The notes beneath the pieces are model-generated. The model ran no database searches and had not been told where the DNA came from. It worked only from the letters and a program-made list of their open reading frames with translations. Positions 7,801-15,364 of a DNA stretch of 15,934 nt are shown one piece after another. The stretch spans positions 1 to 15,934 of the forward strand of contig JAVWJE010000047.1 of the NCBI GenBank assembly GCA_036639135.1. The letters are read 5' to 3'. This DNA is from Carnobacterium_A sp036639135. GTDB lineage: Bacteria > Bacillota > Bacilli > Lactobacillales > Carnobacteriaceae. Each line of letters opens with the position of its first letter. Positions within the stretch are counted from its first letter, which is position 1. The translations under genes were made by a program, and so were the position numbers.

Positions 7801-9184
7801 ATTTTTCAATCACATTTCCTTTGTACATTTTAACAGCTGACAACTCTATTATCTTATTATAAACCGCAGATAAACCTGTCGTCTCAACATCAAAGACAAC
7901 ATACGTTGCTTCCGCTAAATCTATGTCACTAGGATGATAAGCGATTGGGATACCATCATCAACAATGTTAGCTTCTATCCCATATAATATTTTCACACCA
8001 TATTTTTGACCTGCTTGAAAAGCATCTGGAAAAGATTGTGCACCAGAATGGTCTGTAATGGCTATCGCTGGATGGCCCCATTTCGCTGCTTGTGCTACTA
8101 AATCAGTGATATTATTCGTTGCATCCATTTGACTCATATTACTATGCAAATGCATTTCTACACGTTTATCGCCTTCTGGTGCTGTATCTTTTCGTTCTTC
8201 ATGGAACGTTTCAGAAATATCTTGCGCATTTAGAACTAAATCTCGCATAAAATTATCTTCTTGAATACTTCCACGTGCTTTCACCCACATACCTTTTTTG
8301 ATTGCTGCAAAAGCTGCCTCATCTTCTGGTGTGTTAGAGAATTTCTTAACAGTAAAAGATGAAGTATAATCCGTTATCTTAATAATCAATAATTGACGTT
8401 CTGAGCGAAGAACACGAATTTCTACATCAAACACATAACCTTCAATAGTCACTCGTCTTTCTTCTTCTATAATTTTGTCCATTTGTTTGACTTCTTCTTT
8501 ATCTGCTATTTTACGACCTAAAACAATCGGTCCCTTGGCAATATTTTCTATGCCCTTTTCTTTATTGTATTTCTTTTCTTCTTCTGCTTTCTTTAAGTTT
8601 TCACCTGCTCGTATGCTTAACAGTTCATCTGCTTCTTCTTTTTTTGCTTTAAATTCAGCTATCTTCTTGCTGTAACTTTCTTCATCAATAACTGGTTCTA
8701 TCTTAAAAGAAGAAAAGCCTAAACTTTGATAAGCAACTTCCACGGGTGGGAGATATTGGTTAATTAGATGACCTTTTACTACTTCGTTTTCTACTAGAAA
8801 CAGAATTTTTTTCCCACTTAACAAAGGCAGTTGCTCTTGAAAAGCACGATCACATAATGGAGAAGAAACACCACTTTTTTTTACAGCTGAAGGCCAATAT
8901 TGTTCAAGCTTTTCTACTGTTATGTTAGGGTTTATTGCTTCAATCGTTACTTCTACCGTTGCTATTGAACTAAAAGTTAATTGAAGTTTTTCAATAAACA
9001 TTTGATAAACCTCAAAAGGCAAAACATCATCAAATTTTAAATTAAAATGCCAGGTTTTTGAAATTTTATGCACCGTTACTTTTTTTATTTCACCTTTTTC
9101 AAAATAGGGTTGATATTCGACTGCATTTTTTAACCCTATTTGTTCTAATAATTTCTGGAATAATTCTTCTGGATTTAAACTCAT
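4841..9184 (-). CDS. polC: DNA polymerase III alpha subunit, PolC type
   Basis: Main replicative polymerase of low-GC Gram-positives, with built-in 3'-5' proofreading. 1447 residues, a normal length. Order seen: N-terminal domains (1 to about 235), OB fold (about 240-335), first PHP part with EMHLH (343-347), DEDDh exonuclease inserted in PHP with D432, E434, D517, H571 and D576, second PHP part, a four-cysteine zinc site (C919, C922, C944, C947), palm domain with PDIDLNFSG and catalytic D973 and D975, and the LDILGHDDPT segment. The last eight residues, QLSLFDLF, contain the QLSLF sliding-clamp-binding peptide (1440-1444). ATG start with AAAGGAG ten bases upstream. A terminator-like hairpin separates it from proS and no clear promoter follows that hairpin, so its transcription is unclear. 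No key residue is missing. Confidence 0.98.
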   Translation of the reverse strand: MSLNPEELFQKLLEQIGLKNAVEYQPYFEKGEIKKVTVHKISKTWHFNLKFDDVLPFEVYQMFIEKLQLTFSSIATVEVTIEAINPNITVEKLEQYWPSAVKKSGVSSPLCDRAFQEQLPLLSGKKILFLVENEVVKGHLINQYLPPVEVAYQSLGFSSFKIEPVIDEESYSKKIAEFKAKKEEADELLSIRAGENLKKAEEEKKYNKEKGIENIAKGPIVLGRKIADKEEVKQMDKIIEEERRVTIEGYVFDVEIRVLRSERQLLIIKITDYTSSFTVKKFSNTPEDEAAFAAIKKGMWVKARGSIQEDNFMRDLVLNAQDISETFHEERKDTAPEGDKRVEMHLHSNMSQMDATNNITDLVAQAAKWGHPAIAITDHSGAQSFPDAFQAGQKYGVKILYGIEANIVDDGIPIAYHPSDIDLAEATYVVFDVETTGLSAVYNKIIELSAVKMYKGNVIEKFEHFIDPGHPLSQTTINLTGITDEMVRGSKTEKEVLVLFAEFAKEHILVAHNASFDMGFLNTSNVRQGLPENVNPVIDTLELSRFLHPQLKSHRLNTLAKRYGVALEQHHRAIYDAESTGYLCWLFLKEAEKDHQIVNHNQLNDRIGEGDSYKRARPFHSTIIATTQSGLKNLFKLVTLSMTQYFFRTPRIPRSELIKLREGLIVGSACNQGEVFEAMMQKGVEEAKNKAKFYDFLEVMPKAVYAPLLEQELVNSEKDLEEIIRNVVQIGEELDTPVVATGNVHYLNPEDYIYRKILINSQGGANPLNRSELPKVHFRTTNEMLEAFAFLGKSTAHKIVVENTQLIADSVEEMTPVKTELYTPKIEGSEEEIRKLSYDEAHHLYGNPLPEIIEKRLEKELTSIIGNGFSVIYLISQKLVHKSISEGYLVGSRGSVGSSFVATMTGITEVNPMPPHYRCPKCKYSKFFTDGSVGSGYDLPEEICPNCQIRLHKDGHDIPFETFLGFNGDKVPDIDLNFSGDYQAKAHDYTKVLFGEDYVFRAGTIGTVADRTAFGYVKAYERDQNLSYRAAEIDRLAKGSTGVKRTTGQHPGGIIVIPDYMDVYDFTPIQFPADAQDSEWKTTHFDFHSIHDNVLKLDILGHDDPTVIRMLQDLSGIDPLTIPTDDPEVMKIFGGTDVLDVTSEQIQSKTGTLGIPEFGTRFVRGMLEQTKPTTFAELLQISGLSHGTDVWLGNAEELIREKEIPLSEVIGCRDDIMVYLMHNGVEDGLAFNIMESVRKGKGIPDDWQKEMRAEKVPEWYIDSCLKIKYMFPKAHAAAYVLMALRVAYYKVHFPVLYYAAYFSVRASDFELAAMCQGKESIKAKMKEITDKGLDASTKEKNVLTVMELANEMVERGMTFKMIDLDKSDAKDFIIEGNSLIAPFRAVPSLGANVAKQIVEAREDKPFLSKEDLSKRGKVSKTVIEYMNENNVLKGMPDENQLSLFDLF

Positions 9185-9225
9185 GAACGACTGACTCCTT
9201 TCAATTGTTCGTACTCACTTCTAAG

Positions 9226-9283
9226 AAAAAAGAGCAAAGGAAGCACAGACAAGTAAAAAAAATACTTGTAGAGGCTTCCTTTG
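9226..9283 (-). terminator. Two-tier hairpin terminator after proS
   Basis: Outer 10-bp stem (9235-9244 with 9274-9283), a symmetric 4x4 internal loop, and an inner 7-bp stem (9249-9255 with 9263-9269) with a seven-base loop. In the minus direction three bases separate the outer stem from six T (9231-9226). It sits 12 nt after the proS stop codon and about 40 nt before the polC start, so it should end or thin the uppS-to-proS transcript. Confidence 0.75.
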
Positions 9284-9287
9284 TTTC

Positions 9288-9316
9288 ATTATCCTTTAGT
9301 TATTTTCAGGATTCAG
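9288..9316 (-). promoter_or_regulatory. Weak candidate promoter for polC
   Basis: GATAAT at 9288-9293 (five of six bases of the consensus) with CTGAAT 17 bp upstream (three of six). It overlaps the end of proS and would start transcription at the edge of the hairpin at 9226-9283. It is offered only because no better promoter is visible before polC. Confidence 0.2.
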
Positions 9317-11008
9317 CAAAATTGCCATTGTTGAAATCATTTCATCTTTTCTAACTTCAATCGTTTCGCCTGTTTTGCGAATTTTGATTTCTACTATATC
9401 TTCAGCAGCCTTTTTACCTACTGTTACTCGAATGGGTAGACCGATTAAATCAGAATCAGCAAATTTGACTCCTACACGTTCTGCACGATCATCTAATAAA
9501 ACAGAGAATCCAGCTTGTTGCAAAGAAATATACAATTCTTCAGCTAGGTTAACTTGGTCCTCTGATTTCATATTTACTGGGACTAAATGAAGCTCGTAAG
9601 GTGCTAACTGTCTAGGCCAAATCAAGCCTTTGTCATCACTCTTTTGTTCGGCTATTGCTGAAAGCAAACGACTGACACCAATACCATAACAACCCATGAC
9701 AACTGGGATAGAACGTCCGTTTTTATCTAGTACCGTTGCTCCCATTGATTCACTATAACGAGTACCTAATTTGAAGATATGACCAATTTCTATTCCTTTT
9801 GAAAACTTCAATACTCCTTGTCCATCTGGAGATAATTCTCCTTCTTTAACAAAACGTATATCTACAAAATTTTCTATCGCAGCATCACGTGCAGGATTAA
9901 CATTCACAAAATGATGACCTTCTTCATTTGCGCCCGCAACAGCATTTACCATATCTTGAACATATAAATCTCCCAATACTTTGATATCTTCTTTAACATT
10001 TACTGGACCAACAGAACCAAAATTGACGCCTAAATATTTAGTCGCTTCTTCATCTGTTGCCATTTCTAAGAAATCAACATTTAAAAAGTTTTTAAGTTTA
10101 ACATCATTGACTTCATGATCTCCTCGAACAACTGTTAATACAGGTGCCCCATCTGCAATAAACAACAAACTCTTCATTACGTCACTTGTTTCTACATTTA
10201 AGAAAGTTGCTACTTCTTCAACTGTTTTACAATTAGGTGTTGCTACTTTTTTTAACTCTTTTTCGACTTTACTTGATTTCTTATGCATGTAAAAACTAGT
10301 TGCCATTTCTAAGTTAGCTGAGTAGTCACTTGAATCAGAATAAGCAATAATGTCTTCACCAGCATCAGATATCGCTGTAAACTCTTTTGAGTCGCTTCCA
10401 CCCATTGCTCCTGCATCACCAATGATATTTCTGAACTCCAAACCACAACGCTCGAAAATACATGTGTAAGCTTCTTCAAAATCTATAAACGTTTTATCTA
10501 AACTTTCATAACTATCATGAAATGAGTAAGCATCTTTCATTAAAAACTCTCGGCTTCTTAACAATCCAGACCGAGGTCTCTTTTCATCACGATATTTGGT
10601 TTGTATTTGGTACAACGATAAAGGAAGACGTTTGTATGAACTAATTTCATCCTTAATTAAAACAGTGAAGGCTTCTTCATGAGTTGGTCCCAACAGATAA
10701 TCTCTACCATGACGGTCAGTTAACTTCATTAGGTCTTCACCGTACGTTTCATAACGTCCTGATTCTTCCCATAGCTCACGAGGTAAAAGAGAAGGCATTA
10801 ACATTTCAACTGCATCTATTTTTTCAAATTCTTCTCGAATAATCGTTTTGATTTTTTCTAAAACTTTATTAGCTAAAGGAAGATAACTATATACTCCACT
10901 AGATATTTGCCTGATATACCCTGCTCTTAATAAAAGCTGATGGCTTAATACCTCAGCATCGTTGGGTGTTTCACGCAAGGTTGGCACAAATAATTTTGAT
11001 TGTCTCAT
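9296..11008 (-). CDS. proS: Prolyl-tRNA synthetase (bacterial type with editing domain)
   Basis: Charges tRNA-Pro with proline in the cytoplasm. 570 residues, the normal length of the bacterial ProRS form. Class II catalytic core with LLGPTHEEAFT, motif 2 YRDEKRPRSGLLRSREF (R140 and E142) and motif 3 with GCYGIGVSR (R447). Between motifs 2 and 3, about residues 224-405, lies the INS editing domain that clears mischarged Ala-tRNA. A C-terminal anticodon-binding domain follows (from about 468, APYELHLVPVNM). ATG start with AAAGGAG ten bases upstream, 51 nt after rseP. It is probably last in the uppS operon, since a strong hairpin follows. I see no T-box leader, so control by uncharged tRNA-Pro is not suggested here. 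Confidence 0.98.
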   Translation of the reverse strand: MRQSKLFVPTLRETPNDAEVLSHQLLLRAGYIRQISSGVYSYLPLANKVLEKIKTIIREEFEKIDAVEMLMPSLLPRELWEESGRYETYGEDLMKLTDRHGRDYLLGPTHEEAFTVLIKDEISSYKRLPLSLYQIQTKYRDEKRPRSGLLRSREFLMKDAYSFHDSYESLDKTFIDFEEAYTCIFERCGLEFRNIIGDAGAMGGSDSKEFTAISDAGEDIIAYSDSSDYSANLEMATSFYMHKKSSKVEKELKKVATPNCKTVEEVATFLNVETSDVMKSLLFIADGAPVLTVVRGDHEVNDVKLKNFLNVDFLEMATDEEATKYLGVNFGSVGPVNVKEDIKVLGDLYVQDMVNAVAGANEEGHHFVNVNPARDAAIENFVDIRFVKEGELSPDGQGVLKFSKGIEIGHIFKLGTRYSESMGATVLDKNGRSIPVVMGCYGIGVSRLLSAIAEQKSDDKGLIWPRQLAPYELHLVPVNMKSEDQVNLAEELYISLQQAGFSVLLDDRAERVGVKFADSDLIGLPIRVTVGKKAAEDIVEIKIRKTGETIEVRKDEMISTMAILLNPENN

Positions 11009-11059
11009 GACTGTTTATCTCCTTTAGTAGTTGAATGTAGTATGTTTCATCTGTTTTAT

Positions 11060-12334
11060 TTATTTCAAGAAGTAAGTTTGAATATCGTTCCATGTCACCA
11101 AGACCATTAACAAGACTAATAATCCTACCCCAATTAATGTGATAATGCCTTCTTTTTCTTGACTCAAAGGTTTACCTCTGACTCCTTCAATAGCATTTAA
11201 GAGTAATTTACCACCATCTAAAGCTGGTACAGGTAAGAGGTTAATAATGCCTAAATTGATACTCAAAACTCCCATCCAATGCAATACACCAATATAACCT
11301 GTTTTAACAACAGCTTCTGTTGTTGCGTAAATTGCTACTGGACCGCCAAACATATCTATAGAAAATCCTTTAGTAAAGATAGAACCTAGTGCAGTTAATA
11401 TCTGTACAATGACCGTCCATGTGTACGTAAAGCCAAACAATAGTTTAGCACCAAAAGATGTATCAATAGAAGGTTGGACACCTATTATACCCATTTTGGA
11501 ACCGTCCGTTCCTTTTGACACTTCAGGAGTAACCTCGATTTGTTTTTCAGAACCATCAGTTGATTTTATATTGAACAGTAATGCTTGATTCGGATTTTTT
11601 TGAATGACAGCCACAATTTCTTTCCAACTGGTCATTTTTTGATCGTTTATTTTTGTAACGAGGTCTCCTTCTGATAAACCTGCTTCATAGGCTGGTTTAC
11701 CTTCTATAACGGCTCCTAATTGATTCGCATCACTGACTACTCCACCTTGTAAAAAAGCCATCAAGGCAAACGTAATAACAGCTAAAATAATGTTATTCAT
11801 AGGGCCAGCAAAGTTTGTCATCATTCTTTGAGGCAAGCTTGCTGATTGAAATTGTACATCTAGTGGAGCAATTTGAACTTCTGTTCCGTCTCCCTCAATT
11901 AAAAGAGCCTCTCGTTTAACTGGATAACGGACCAATTGAGTATCATTACCAGAAAGATACCCTTCTATATATAAGTCTTTTTCTAAATCAATTGCGCTAA
12001 CTTGAATAGGAATAACTTCAAGTAATTGTTTTTTCTTGTAGGTATTGATAGTTGTAACTTCGTCATTTTTATTTAATAAAATGCCTACCGACATACCTGG
12101 TTTAATTTCTGTTTCTTCTTCATAACCAGCCATTCTTACATAACCGCCAATTGGTAAAATTCTTATTGTAAATGTTGTTTCATTTTTACGATAAGAAAAA
12201 ATCTTTGGTCCAAAACCAATGGCAAATTCTCTGACTAATATCCCTGCTTTTTTTGCAAAATAGTAATGTCCAAATTCATGGAAAATGACTAAAACACTAA
12301 AAACAAGAATGAAGGTAATAATTGTAATAACCAT
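11060..12334 (-). CDS. rseP: RseP-family intramembrane zinc metalloprotease (RasP/Eep type)
   Basis: Site-2 protease that cuts transmembrane substrates within the membrane, such as anti-sigma factors (RasP in Bacillus) or signal-peptide remnants including pheromone precursors (Eep in enterococci). 424 residues. First membrane segment (about 3-24) carries the zinc motif HEFGH (19-23). A second segment lies near 175-198 after NFAGPMNN, a PDZ domain at about 205-285, and C-terminal membrane segments surround the third zinc ligand, D373, in the PALDGG motif. The final hydrophobic helix is near 400-418. All catalytic residues are present. Start ATG with AAAGGAGA at good spacing; that site overlaps the dxr stop, so the gap is only 12 nt. 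Which substrate it cuts here cannot be told. Confidence 0.96.
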   Translation of the reverse strand: MVITIITFILVFSVLVIFHEFGHYYFAKKAGILVREFAIGFGPKIFSYRKNETTFTIRILPIGGYVRMAGYEEETEIKPGMSVGILLNKNDEVTTINTYKKKQLLEVIPIQVSAIDLEKDLYIEGYLSGNDTQLVRYPVKREALLIEGDGTEVQIAPLDVQFQSASLPQRMMTNFAGPMNNIILAVITFALMAFLQGGVVSDANQLGAVIEGKPAYEAGLSEGDLVTKINDQKMTSWKEIVAVIQKNPNQALLFNIKSTDGSEKQIEVTPEVSKGTDGSKMGIIGVQPSIDTSFGAKLLFGFTYTWTVIVQILTALGSIFTKGFSIDMFGGPVAIYATTEAVVKTGYIGVLHWMGVLSINLGIINLLPVPALDGGKLLLNAIEGVRGKPLSQEKEGIITLIGVGLLVLLMVLVTWNDIQTYFLK

Positions 12335-12346
12335 TCAATCTCTCCT

Positions 12347-13489
12347 TTAAATCCAACTTAAAACTTTCTCCCTCGTATCCTTGTCGACTTCTAACAGCGT
12401 AGTAAGATCTGGTTTCTGTATGGCTTTTTCTTGATAAACAGCTTTACAGACTAATTTTTCAATATCTAAAAAAGATATTTTCCCTTTAATGAATGCATTA
12501 ACAGCAATTTCATTTGCTGCGTTCATAACTGTTGGAGCTGTTCCGCCTATTCTCCCCGTATCGAAAGCTAATTGTAGTAAGGGAAAGCGTTCCAAATCCA
12601 GTTCTTCAAAATGCAATTTCCCAATAGTTGCTAAATCAAAAAAATTAGGCTCTTTAATTGGCATACGATTTGGAAAACCCAAAGCATATTGGATGGGTTC
12701 TCTCATATCGCTTGCTCCCAGTTGAGCTTTAATGGTTCCATCTACAAATTGTACCATAGAATGTACGATACTTTCACGATGTAAAAGAACTTTAATTTTA
12801 CCATAATCCATATTAAATAACCATCTAGCTTCGATGACCTCTAATCCTTTGTTCATCATTGAAGCCGAGTCAATAGTTATTTTTTTTCCCATAGACCAAT
12901 TTGGATGATTCAAAGCATCCGAAACACTCACATGTGCTAAATCTGCTCTTGAATAATCCCTAAAACTTCCACCAGATGCAGTTATCAGCAATTGACTGAC
13001 CTGCTCAATGCTTTCACCTTGTAGGCACTGGAAGATAGCAGAATGCTCGCTATCTAAGGGGAGAACTTTTACATTTTTCTTTGATGCTAGCTTCATTACT
13101 AAGTCACCCGCCATGACAAGGGTTTCTTTATTTGCGAGTGCTATCTCTTTCCCGGCTTCTATAGCAGCTAAAGTGGGTAGTAATCCAATACTTCCCATTA
13201 ATGCCGTTACAACTGTATCTATTTCCTCTAGCACAACTAATTCAGTCAATCCTTCTTCTTCGTATATAAATCGAACTGTAGGATAATCTAATTTTAAGCG
13301 ATGAGCCATTTCTTGGGACTTAACCGCTACTACTTTTGGTGTTAACAATTCAATTAATTGTCTTCCTCTTATTTCATTTTCATAAAAAGAAAAAGCCACT
13401 ATTTTAAATAAATTTGGATAAGAGCGAACGACTTGAATAGTACTTGAACCAACTGATCCAGTAGCACCCAATAAACAAATATTTTTCAT
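12347..13489 (-). CDS. dxr: 1-deoxy-D-xylulose 5-phosphate reductoisomerase
   Basis: Converts DXP to MEP with NADPH, the committed step of the non-mevalonate isoprenoid pathway that feeds undecaprenyl carrier synthesis. 380 residues from the ATG at 13489. Nucleotide-binding GATGSVG at 8-14, the ALANKETLVMAG segment, metal ligands D146 and E148 in LDSEHSA and E217 in GLEVIEA, and the conserved NHPNWSMG and SASMMNKG segments. A GTG at 13495 would add two residues. Neither start has a Shine-Dalgarno at normal distance; GAAGAGG lies about 30 nt upstream, behind a small hairpin. It sits between cdsA and rseP, as in Bacillus and Listeria. If the host is a lactic acid bacterium the gene is notable, because many of those use only the mevalonate route. 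Confidence 0.97.
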   Translation of the reverse strand: MKNICLLGATGSVGSSTIQVVRSYPNLFKIVAFSFYENEIRGRQLIELLTPKVVAVKSQEMAHRLKLDYPTVRFIYEEEGLTELVVLEEIDTVVTALMGSIGLLPTLAAIEAGKEIALANKETLVMAGDLVMKLASKKNVKVLPLDSEHSAIFQCLQGESIEQVSQLLITASGGSFRDYSRADLAHVSVSDALNHPNWSMGKKITIDSASMMNKGLEVIEARWLFNMDYGKIKVLLHRESIVHSMVQFVDGTIKAQLGASDMREPIQYALGFPNRMPIKEPNFFDLATIGKLHFEELDLERFPLLQLAFDTGRIGGTAPTVMNAANEIAVNAFIKGKISFLDIEKLVCKAVYQEKAIQKPDLTTLLEVDKDTREKVLSWI

Positions 13490-13499
13490 GTTCACAAAA

Positions 13500-13530
13500 T
13501 TATTATCTACAAAAAGATAATAACCTCTTC
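13500..13530 (-). promoter_or_regulatory. Shine-Dalgarno plus hairpin before the dxr start
   Basis: GAAGAGG (13524-13530) directly abuts a perfect 8-bp stem (13516-13523 with 13500-13507, eight-base loop). The stem is followed by UUUUGUGAACAUG, which includes the GTG and ATG candidate starts. Unfolded, the Shine-Dalgarno is too far from either start. Folded, the effective gap to the ATG falls to about ten bases. The stem is seen; the bridging role is inference. Confidence 0.4.
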
Positions 13531-13545
13531 ACTTCCTTTCTTGTA

Positions 13546-14328
13546 TTAAGCTAATGTCAGCAAATACAATACGGGCATTGCAAACAAAATGCTATCAAAG
13601 CGATCTAGAATTCCCCCATGACCAGGTAGTATCTTTCCAGAGTCTTTCACCTGATAATGACGTTTTAAAGCCGATTCAACTAAGTCTCCTAATTGGCCTG
13701 AAACGGAAATTAAGATAGCTAATAGCATTGTCATACCAAACGAAAAATCTAATGGATAACTGAAAAAGTAAATAGTGGAAATAATAAGAGCAAAAAAAAT
13801 GCCTCCTAAAGAGCCTTCAATCGTTTTATTTGGACTAATATGTGGAGCAAGCTTATTCTTTCCAAACTTACGTCCTACCAAATAAGCACCTATATCGGTT
13901 GCCCAAACAATAAATAAAGCTAAAAGCAACAGTCTTAATCCTTCAAATCGGATCAATAAGAAATACTTAAATCCGAATCCAATATAAACAGATCCTAATA
14001 TTGCCATAGCAGCATCATCAAAATTAAATTTATTTTTTGAAAATACTGTCGAAACAAGTAACAATAATCCACAAATATAAAATAACATATCTGCTGAATA
14101 TACCGTTTTAAATAACTCCTGATTTGAAGGGATTATGATAAGCAACATGGCTATACTTGCTATTAAACCTTCCACAGATAATAATGATTGTTCTCTCATT
14201 CTAAACAGTTCAAATAAAGCAACTAAACCTAATATAGCTACAGTCGCTGTTAAAACAACAGATCCCATGTAGACAATCGGTACGAAAACGATTAAAGAAA
14301 GTATCGCTGTGATGACTCGTTGTTTCAC
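13546..14328 (-). CDS. cdsA: Phosphatidate cytidylyltransferase (CDP-diglyceride synthase)
   Basis: Integral membrane enzyme making CDP-diacylglycerol from phosphatidic acid and CTP, the branch point to phosphatidylglycerol and cardiolipin. 260 residues, mostly hydrophobic, with about seven or eight membrane spans by eye. The CDS signature is complete near the C-terminus (about 217-245): SALKRH, VKDSGKILPGHGG and LDRFDS. The start is GTG, supported by AGGAGG seven bases upstream and by the family N-terminus KQRVITAI. The gap to uppS is 17 nt, so both genes are likely co-transcribed. No odd features beyond the GTG start. Confidence 0.96.
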   Translation of the reverse strand: MKQRVITAILSLIVFVPIVYMGSVVLTATVAILGLVALFELFRMREQSLLSVEGLIASIAMLLIIIPSNQELFKTVYSADMLFYICGLLLLVSTVFSKNKFNFDDAAMAILGSVYIGFGFKYFLLIRFEGLRLLLLALFIVWATDIGAYLVGRKFGKNKLAPHISPNKTIEGSLGGIFFALIISTIYFFSYPLDFSFGMTMLLAILISVSGQLGDLVESALKRHYQVKDSGKILPGHGGILDRFDSILFAMPVLYLLTLA

Positions 14329-14345
14329 TAGTTTTCCTCCTAATA

Positions 14346-15122
14346 TTATAATCCACCAAAACGTCTGTGTCTTTTTTGATAAACGCCTATGGCATTCTCT
14401 AATGATTGTTCATCGAAATCGGGCCAAAGCTCATTTGTGAAATAAAATTCGCTATAGGCATTTTGCCAAAGTAGAAAGTTACTGATTCTTTCTTCTCCAC
14501 TTGTTCGAATCATATAATCAACATTTTGATTCTCAGCTAATGTTGCAGTCATTAATTGTGATTCAAAAATAGTGTCATTTATTTCTTCTACCTGTAATGT
14601 ATTATTTTTTACCATTTCTGCTATTTTTTTAGTAGCTTCTAGCATCTCACTTCGACTACCATAATTTAAAGCAAAATTTAATACCATACCAGTATTACTT
14701 TTTGTATCTTCAATAGCTTGCATGACCGCTTTTTTTGTGTTTAATGGCAATTGATCCGTAAAACCAATAACTTGAACTCTAATGTTTTCCTTGATTAAAT
14801 CCGGTACAAACGTATCAAAAAAATCTACTGGTAATTGCATCAGAAAATTCACTTCTGGATCTGGCCGTTTCCAATTCTCAGTAGAAAATGCATATAGTGT
14901 CAAAACTTTAACACCTATTTGGCTAGATCGTTTAGTTATTTTTTTAACTGTATTCATACCTTCTTTATGTCCAGCAATTCGGGGTAGAAATTTTTTTTGT
15001 GCCCAACGTCCGTTTCCGTCCATTATGATAGCGACATGAGCAGGTATCTTGTCCATTTCATTAAAAGGATGTGAATCTATATTATTTTCTTTTTGTTTCT
15101 TTTTTTTAAAAAAATTTATCAT
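14346..15122 (-). CDS. uppS: Undecaprenyl diphosphate synthase (isoprenyl transferase)
   Basis: cis-Prenyltransferase that extends farnesyl diphosphate with IPP to the C55 carrier lipid of peptidoglycan and other wall polymers. 258 residues. A lysine-rich, poorly conserved N-terminus (1-22) is followed by IMDGNGRWA with catalytic D35, then TLYAFSTENWKRP, LNFALNYGSRSE and the diphosphate-binding segment RTSGEERISNF near 204-214, with the closing YSEFYF and PDF motifs. All signature residues are present. ATG start with GGAG eight bases upstream. It opens the uppS-cdsA-dxr-rseP-proS run; a candidate promoter lies just upstream, so it does not depend on frr transcription here. Confidence 0.97.
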   Translation of the reverse strand: MINFFKKKKQKENNIDSHPFNEMDKIPAHVAIIMDGNGRWAQKKFLPRIAGHKEGMNTVKKITKRSSQIGVKVLTLYAFSTENWKRPDPEVNFLMQLPVDFFDTFVPDLIKENIRVQVIGFTDQLPLNTKKAVMQAIEDTKSNTGMVLNFALNYGSRSEMLEATKKIAEMVKNNTLQVEEINDTIFESQLMTATLAENQNVDYMIRTSGEERISNFLLWQNAYSEFYFTNELWPDFDEQSLENAIGVYQKRHRRFGGL

Positions 15123-15156
15123 TTAGATTTCTCCAATCCATTCACCGACTTATACC

Positions 15157-15185
15157 ATTGTATCAAAATCTTCTATAAATGCCTA
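15157..15185 (-). promoter_or_regulatory. Candidate extended -10 promoter for uppS operon
   Basis: On the minus strand TGATACAAT (15165 to 15157) is an extended -10 with five of six consensus bases. A TAGGCA (four of six) lies 17 bp upstream at 15180-15185. The predicted start near 15150 gives a 5' leader of about 28 nt. Confidence 0.5.
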
Positions 15186-15307
15186 TAATAAATAAACATC
15201 TTAAGGTATTCCTAGATATTTAAACAAAGAATGAATTGATAATACTTATGTACTAAAAGGTAATTCTTCTTTATGAAATCATAATGTTATTTGTTTTTTT
15301 TAAATAA

Positions 15308-15316
15308 TGGTATACT
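15308..15316 (+). promoter_or_regulatory. Candidate extended -10 promoter of the small plus-strand gene
   Basis: TGGTATACT is an extended -10 (TGn plus TATACT, five of six). The -35 region is only T-rich, with TATTTG at 17-bp spacing. The predicted start near 15323 leaves about 42 nt before the ATG. Confidence 0.5.
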
Positions 15317-15364
15317 TTTTTTAGATAGAATAGGATTGAACAACTAAGTGAAAGGATGATTAAA

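Larger units (their letters stand above)
15123..15364. other. Divergent intergenic region between uppS and the small plus-strand gene
   Basis: 242 very AT-rich bases. They hold one promoter candidate for uppS on the minus strand (15157-15185) and one for the small gene on the plus strand (15308-15316), plus both ribosome binding sites. I see no open frame worth reporting, no clear operator palindrome and no riboswitch-like structure. Confidence 0.6.

Noticed and set aside
11009..11059. T-box or other leader control before proS.
   Set aside because: Only 51 nt separate rseP and proS, with no hairpin, specifier loop or terminator. proS looks like a plain downstream operon gene.
13503..13532. 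A ten-codon GTG-started leader peptide frame in the cdsA-dxr gap.
   Set aside because: AAAGGAA abuts the GTG with almost no spacing, the frame has no codon run suggesting attenuation, and the sequence is better explained by the Shine-Dalgarno plus hairpin before dxr.
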